A stretch of 64,000 bases of DNA from NCBI RefSeq assembly GCF_021347895.1, contig NC_067117.1:34726067-34790066 (forward strand), given 5' to 3'. Shown piece after piece: positions 59,483-64,000 of this stretch. The notes beneath the pieces were generated by a model. That model saw only the letters and a list, made by a program, of their open reading frames with translations, was not told where the DNA came from and searched no databases. Source of the DNA: Acanthochromis polyacanthus (taxonomy: Eukaryota; Chordata; Actinopteri; Pomacentridae). Each line of letters opens with the position of its first letter. Within the stretch, counting starts at the first letter, position 1. The translations under genes and the position numbers were made by a program.

Positions 59483-62400
59483 ATGGGCAAGACGGAGAGT
59501 AAAGTTCTCAGAGAAACCTCGGTGGATGGGGTTCAGGCACAGGTAAAAGCAGCCTCCTCACACATGTACAAGCTGTGCAAACACACAAACACACAAGAAA
59601 TGACTGGTAAATACACAATGTGTAGCAAAGCCACATTAAGCTGCTGTGATGGTATATACACCCCCTGTCAAAAGTTTTAGGACAGGTTCTAATTCATTTG
59701 AATGAGATAGTGTCCTAAAACTTTTGACAGGAGGTGTAGGTATATGTGTGTACACGTGTTCAGCAGTGTGTACATGCTGGTAAAATGTGCCAGCTGCTGT
59801 GCTCTCTGGCCATCGTTATGCAACCAGGATCAGTTGCAGCTTGCTTTCACACTTCATTTTTCTACATTGCATCATCACACCTATAATCATCAAAACACAT
59901 TACTGAGCTTTGGACAAACTATTTCACCATGGCTATCCAGTGATTAAGCAGACTAAAAGTCACTGGATGTACTCAGTGATGGATAGAAACTGTTTATCTT
60001 CATAAAAAAATGTGCTCTCGAAGTAGATAGATAGAATCTGCTATCAGGTTCATAACATATTGACACTAACTTATCTGGAAATTCAAGTGAGAAACCATTT
60101 ATAGATAAAATATCCACCTATTTTTTTGCTTGCACAACCAAGATTTTTTTTTTTTTTAACTTTAGGCGCATAAGATAAAAAATAACATATATATAATCTT
60201 TCTGTACTCCAACCCCTGTTCCTGAACTTACAGTACTTGTTTCTTTACCCTAGATTCTTGATTTTTAAATGAAGAAGACTGAATGGATATCAAATTTAGA
60301 TTTAAAAAAAAGATAATTGACAATTGAAAATTAACATATTTTTTAAGTAGAATTTTATTTTTCTTTTCTGTCTGAAAAAGGATGCTGAAGCATTGCTGCT
60401 ATTAAAAAGAATACTTTGACGTAAAGATTACAGCAAATGTCCATCATCTCATGGTATAGATTATCATATCACCTAAACCCGCTGCTGGGTAAGAAGATCA
60501 GTGGAGCGGCTTTAGCACCCAGAGACATTTGTCTTGAGTGAAGGTGAGGTCAGATAAGCTGAAGCTTTTAGTCGTGCAACCTATCAGTATATCAGCTGAT
60601 AGTAGCTTATTTTGATATTACTATTAATGTTGATCATAAAGTACCAAGAGTAAAAATAATAATAATAATAATAATCCACCAGAAAGCTTTGAAGTATATT
60701 TTTGAGTTATAAAATGTCTCTCATCATATATACCTAAAATAAAACAAATGAAGGGTTCTGAATTGTTGACATTTATTTAATACATAAGCCTGGCTACCAG
60801 GCCTAAAAAAATCCCTTTTTGGTCAGACTGTCAAAACGTACACATTCATGCTGTTGAACGTTGTGTCTTTGTGCAGTTGGTATTTTGGCTGTCAGCAGTC
60901 ACAGTAAAGAAAATTGGAATGCATGTTATCCGCATTATGTAAATTTGCCTCTGCATCCCAAATTGTCTGTCATTTCCAAACCCAGTTGATCCAAATTTGC
61001 TGTACCCAAATGATTGTACTTTTCAGCTCGTGCTCTGGCGAAAAGGCGCACCCTAACACCCCATTTCATCTTGTGCTGGCTGAGTGGGTGCCATCTCTGT
61101 CAGCTCGTGCGGCCTGCTGGGCTCCACAAGGCGAAGCTGGACTGAAGTGAATTGATTCACGAGGATTAGGGATTAAGATTTCCCCGGCCGCTTTGGTGGA
61201 GCAAATCTGGGGATTATGATGTCAACAGCCTGTGGCTGCTAGGGAGGAAATTGAATTGTAAGGGACGACAGCGCCGATGGCCCAGGATTACAGCACAGAC
61301 AGTGAGAAATCAGAGATGGGAGTCCATGTCTGTGCCTTTCTCCTGCTCAGGAAAACCTCCATGGGAAACCATTTACAGCCTTTGGGGAGAAGAAATCGCT
61401 TATATAGTAGGACCAATTCTAAGTAAATGTTTAGGATGCTGACTGAGTGATTAGAAGCTTTCTGTGTCACTGGTAATCCTGGCCTAGAAGCATCAGGTGG
61501 TGAGTACAGCTAAGTGCAACAGGGATCTCTTTAATACTGAACAAGGGAACGGAGATGTCTGACTTGATTTACAGCTCAAACCAAGTTGGAGAATAAAATC
61601 TGGTCCAGTTAAAGATGGTGGGAACTCAAAAATATGGGGAACTTTGTAGATATATGTATATTTCTGAGCTGACAGTTTGACACATTCAGTGCTAACTTAA
61701 CACGTGCTGTTGCATGTTTGTGTGCCTGTGTGTTTGTTTGAAGCCAACTCCTGCAGCAGCTGATCCTGCTCCCGCTCCTGCTGCTGCTCCTGCTGCTGCC
61801 GTCAAACTTGAAGGACTCACCAAAACCAACAAGATGAAGGTGAAATGGACCCAGCTGGGTTTGGTGTTCTTCCTGGTTTTGTCCCTGGTGATGACAGGAT
61901 GCTTCTTCTGGCAATATCAGCTGCCAAAACTGTTGCCAGGTACGACAAGCTGTGCTGGTGGCAGGTCATAGTGTGAATGATCGCTGTGAGGTGATTAATG
62001 TCTTGAAGCTTAGCAGCTTTGTCTCAGCCGAAGTTGAGAAGTTGATATTGGCTTTGAGGTAGTTTGAGGTATCCAAACAAATAACCTCGTGCTTGAGATA
62101 TGCACTCAAACTAGAACAATTTTACAGTTTTCATTTAATATAACATAGACTTAGACTATGAGCTGCGACTTCTTTGAAACTTCAGACGCTCCTTTGAGCC
62201 TGAAAAAGAAAAAAAATCAGTTGTTTTTAAAAAGGTCAGTGCATGATACAGTTTTTCTCCATCATACTGTGCAAAAGTATGACACTTCCCAGCTGTCTTA
62301 GATGTGCTGACTCACTTGAGAGTCCCTTATGGGCTGACTCGAACCAGCTCTGTCAAAATATGAGTGATGAGACTTCGCCTGAAAGCACAGTGTTTCTTGC

Positions 62401-63851
62401 TGGATGAATGACTCATTCCACACAAACCAGAGTGAAAATTTATGATTTCATACTTTTGGTATCAAAGTAGGTACAAAAGAAGTAACTGAACTTAGTCACA
62501 GCTAAATGATTCATTTGAATAAGCTGTGGATCTCAGTCTCTGTGCAGCTGTGAATCTGTGTCATCCAGTTACTGCAGGATGTTACTTGTTTATTACACTG
62601 AACACTGAATCATAGCCGTTAGCTCGCAGCTAAGCCTCCAGCTACCCCTTCTTATCTGATGTGGCTGCAACAAGAATCCACAACCCCAGGTCCTACTGCA
62701 ACGACGATAATGGATAGATTATGTTCTCGTAATTAACAGATATCGATCTCATAATTAGGAGATAAAACAATCTCCTAATTGTATGATCTGTATCTTGTAA
62801 TTGTGAGATAAATTCTGAGCTAGCAGAAATATCAGCACACATCTGTTTTGCTTCTTGAGAGTGTGTATAATTAGCAGCATCATGACTACTTCAAGATCTG
62901 AAAAGGCAGTGGCAGGTAAAAATAGAAAAAAGTCAAAATCATTTTCTCAGATTGTACAAGTAGTTCTTTAAATGTGAAGAACAAAAATGCCATTCAAAAT
63001 TGTGAAGTGATGCTGCAGTGAAATGTTTTGAATTGCTGCGTCTGAACACAGAAAAAGCAGTGTTAACGTCAAACACGACACCAAAATATGTCATCCCTCC
63101 ACCTGTGCAAGAGGTGCTTCAGATTAGGTTTCATTTCAATATTCTGACGTACAACCACAGCAGCTCTCCAGGCTCTAAGGTGCCATTTCATCAAACAGAG
63201 CACACAAACAAGACCCTTTATTCTCCATAACACTGTCCAGGACTGTATTGTGGTCCCATGAGTAAAGGCGAATCAGGTGATGTTTTAATGGTAAAAGCAC
63301 ACCCCCTGGATTCTCATCTATATTTTCTAATATGCACTGATACAGCTTTTTATATTACACAAAAAGATTTTTCGTGTGTGTGTAGCACTTCATTAAACTG
63401 AAAAGGCAAATAGAGGCCTGAAGCTATAATGAAATATATTAAAATATCAGTGTTAATGCATGACTTCACAGCAGGACCGGGAAACATTTCTTTAGGTCAG
63501 GGACTTATATATCAAGCATCCTCTCAGAACGTACCTTATAAATTCCATAAGATCAACGGGGTTCATAAGAAGGCAGAGAGACTCAATGACGCTCCAAGCC
63601 AGTCAGTTATACCACATTATGACTGCCTTTGTGCCATCCATGCATAATTCTATCAGTATGAAGTGAGACTTACAATAGCCTGTCCCCTGTGCTTCCTCTG
63701 CTTTTTCTTTCTTTCTCTTTTCTCATTTCCTACCCACAATCCAGATGAAGCGATGGGTCGCAATGCTAAATCTGAGATGATGTGTCCCCGCTTCCCTGAG
63801 CCCCTCCCCCTGGAGCATCCCATCCCGAGTCTGAAAGAGGCCCTGGAAAAG
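59483..63851 (+). CDS. LACTBL1-like (beta-lactamase-like 1) membrane protein, first three coding exons
   Basis: Coding exons are 59483-59542 (20 codons, ends CAG|GTAAAA), 61744-61939 (after TTTGAAG, ends CAG|GTACGA) and 63745-63851 (after CCACAATCCAG, ends AAG|GTGAGA). They give 121 residues and continue beyond the window. The start AAAACCATGG has a good Kozak context. Residues 1-50 are a cytosolic-type tail with an Ala/Pro run (about 21-40). MKVKW precedes a single membrane helix (about 58-77, GLVFFLVLSLVMTGCFFW), giving a type II anchor with the bulk outside. MCPRFPEP and HPIPSLKEALEK then match, as I recall the family, the stretch before the beta-lactamase/penicillin-binding fold of LACTBL1. 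The SxxK catalytic region lies outside the window. Physiological substrate unknown. Met51 (MKVKW) is an alternative start. Confidence 0.65.
59543..61743 (+). other. intron 1 of the LACTBL1-like gene
   Basis: 2.2 kb. Contains an 82-bp hairpin MITE (59657-59738), an (AAT)n-type tract at about 60656-60675 and a less A+T-rich patch near 61020-61400 that is not recognised as an exon. Confidence 0.6.
59657..59738. mobile_element. 82-bp hairpin MITE in intron 1
   Basis: CACCCCCTGTCAAAAGTTTT and its near-inverse AAAACTTTTGACAGGAGGTG are arms of about 32 bp around a 20-bp loop, next to TA. Ends of this type are seen in Tc1/mariner MITEs. In RNA it would form a strong stem. Confidence 0.7.
61940..63744 (+). 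other. intron 2 of the LACTBL1-like gene
   Basis: 1.8 kb without recognised repeats or genes. It ends in a pyrimidine-rich tract (CTTTTTCTTTCTTTCTCTTT) before the acceptor CAG at 63742-63744. Confidence 0.6.
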
Positions 63852-64000
63852 GTGAGAGTAGTTCATCCTGCACACAGACTTAAATCTGCAGTCATTTTTT
63901 TTTCTTTCTTGCCCACTCAAGTCCGAGTAATTTTACAGGCTGGCTGATAATCCTTCACACCACATGTCGTTTCAGTGGACAGAAGGAGATTAAAGATATA
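63852..64000 (+). other. start of intron 3 of the LACTBL1-like gene
   Basis: Begins GTGAGA; no exon follows before the window ends. Confidence 0.55.

Overview
The window looks like nuclear DNA of a teleost fish. The evidence is intron-containing genes with GT-AG junctions, tRNA-headed SINEs with (GGAT)n or L2-like tails, a Tc1 remnant, several hAT elements, a THAP-bearing element and long TA, TG and ATCT microsatellites. No bacterial, plasmid or viral gene organisation is visible. The species cannot be fixed from the sequence.

Only one probable host gene is seen. At the right edge (59483 to beyond 64000, + strand) lie the first three coding exons of a type II membrane protein that I read as LACTBL1 (beta-lactamase-like 1). 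Its catalytic domain lies outside the window. The rest is gene-poor intergenic DNA built largely of mobile elements.

Layout. 1-6489: intergenic, microsatellites only. 6490-15000: a 0.9-kb terminal-inverted-repeat (TIR) repeat, a SINE, a Tc1 remnant carrying a small TTAA-type MITE, and copies of a dispersed CTGTCTGTTAGCAAC-type repeat. 17370-21808: a 119-bp foldback, then two members (A and B) of an unusual element family with TGGCATGCC ends and long subterminal arrays of a 20-23 bp AT-rich repeat, then a SINE. 22765-25780: a non-autonomous hAT, a LINE 3' fragment, and a second 0.9-kb TIR repeat with a SINE inside. 29172-30091: a TTAA element carrying a transposase-like exon. 30281-35659: three elements nested inside one another (long-arm foldback, then THAP element, then hAT). 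36253-39722: a decayed SCAND3/ZBED5-like hAT containing a smaller element that carries a piece of 28S rRNA. 40290-41030: a SINE inside a SINE. 42230-43137: third 0.9-kb TIR repeat. 43449-45002: second THAP element, holding a MITE with a RecQ-helicase fragment. 49915-51290: dispersed repeat split by a 3-bp-TSD MITE. 51794-55137: third TGGCATGCC element (C).

The main lead is the TGGCATGCC family. A (3.26 kb) and C (3.34 kb) are two copies 34 kb apart. Each carries two small spliced genes facing each other tail to tail. One, on the minus strand, has three exons that join in frame to 152 codons with identical exon lengths and splice sites in both copies. The other, on the plus strand, has two exons; its ATG frame is open in A and broken in C by a 4-bp ATCT difference. 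B is a 548-bp internally deleted relative. All three sit in (TA)n tracts. I recognise neither protein with confidence. The paralogous copies also act as empty-site controls for several insertions, so much of the nesting order can be read from this window alone.
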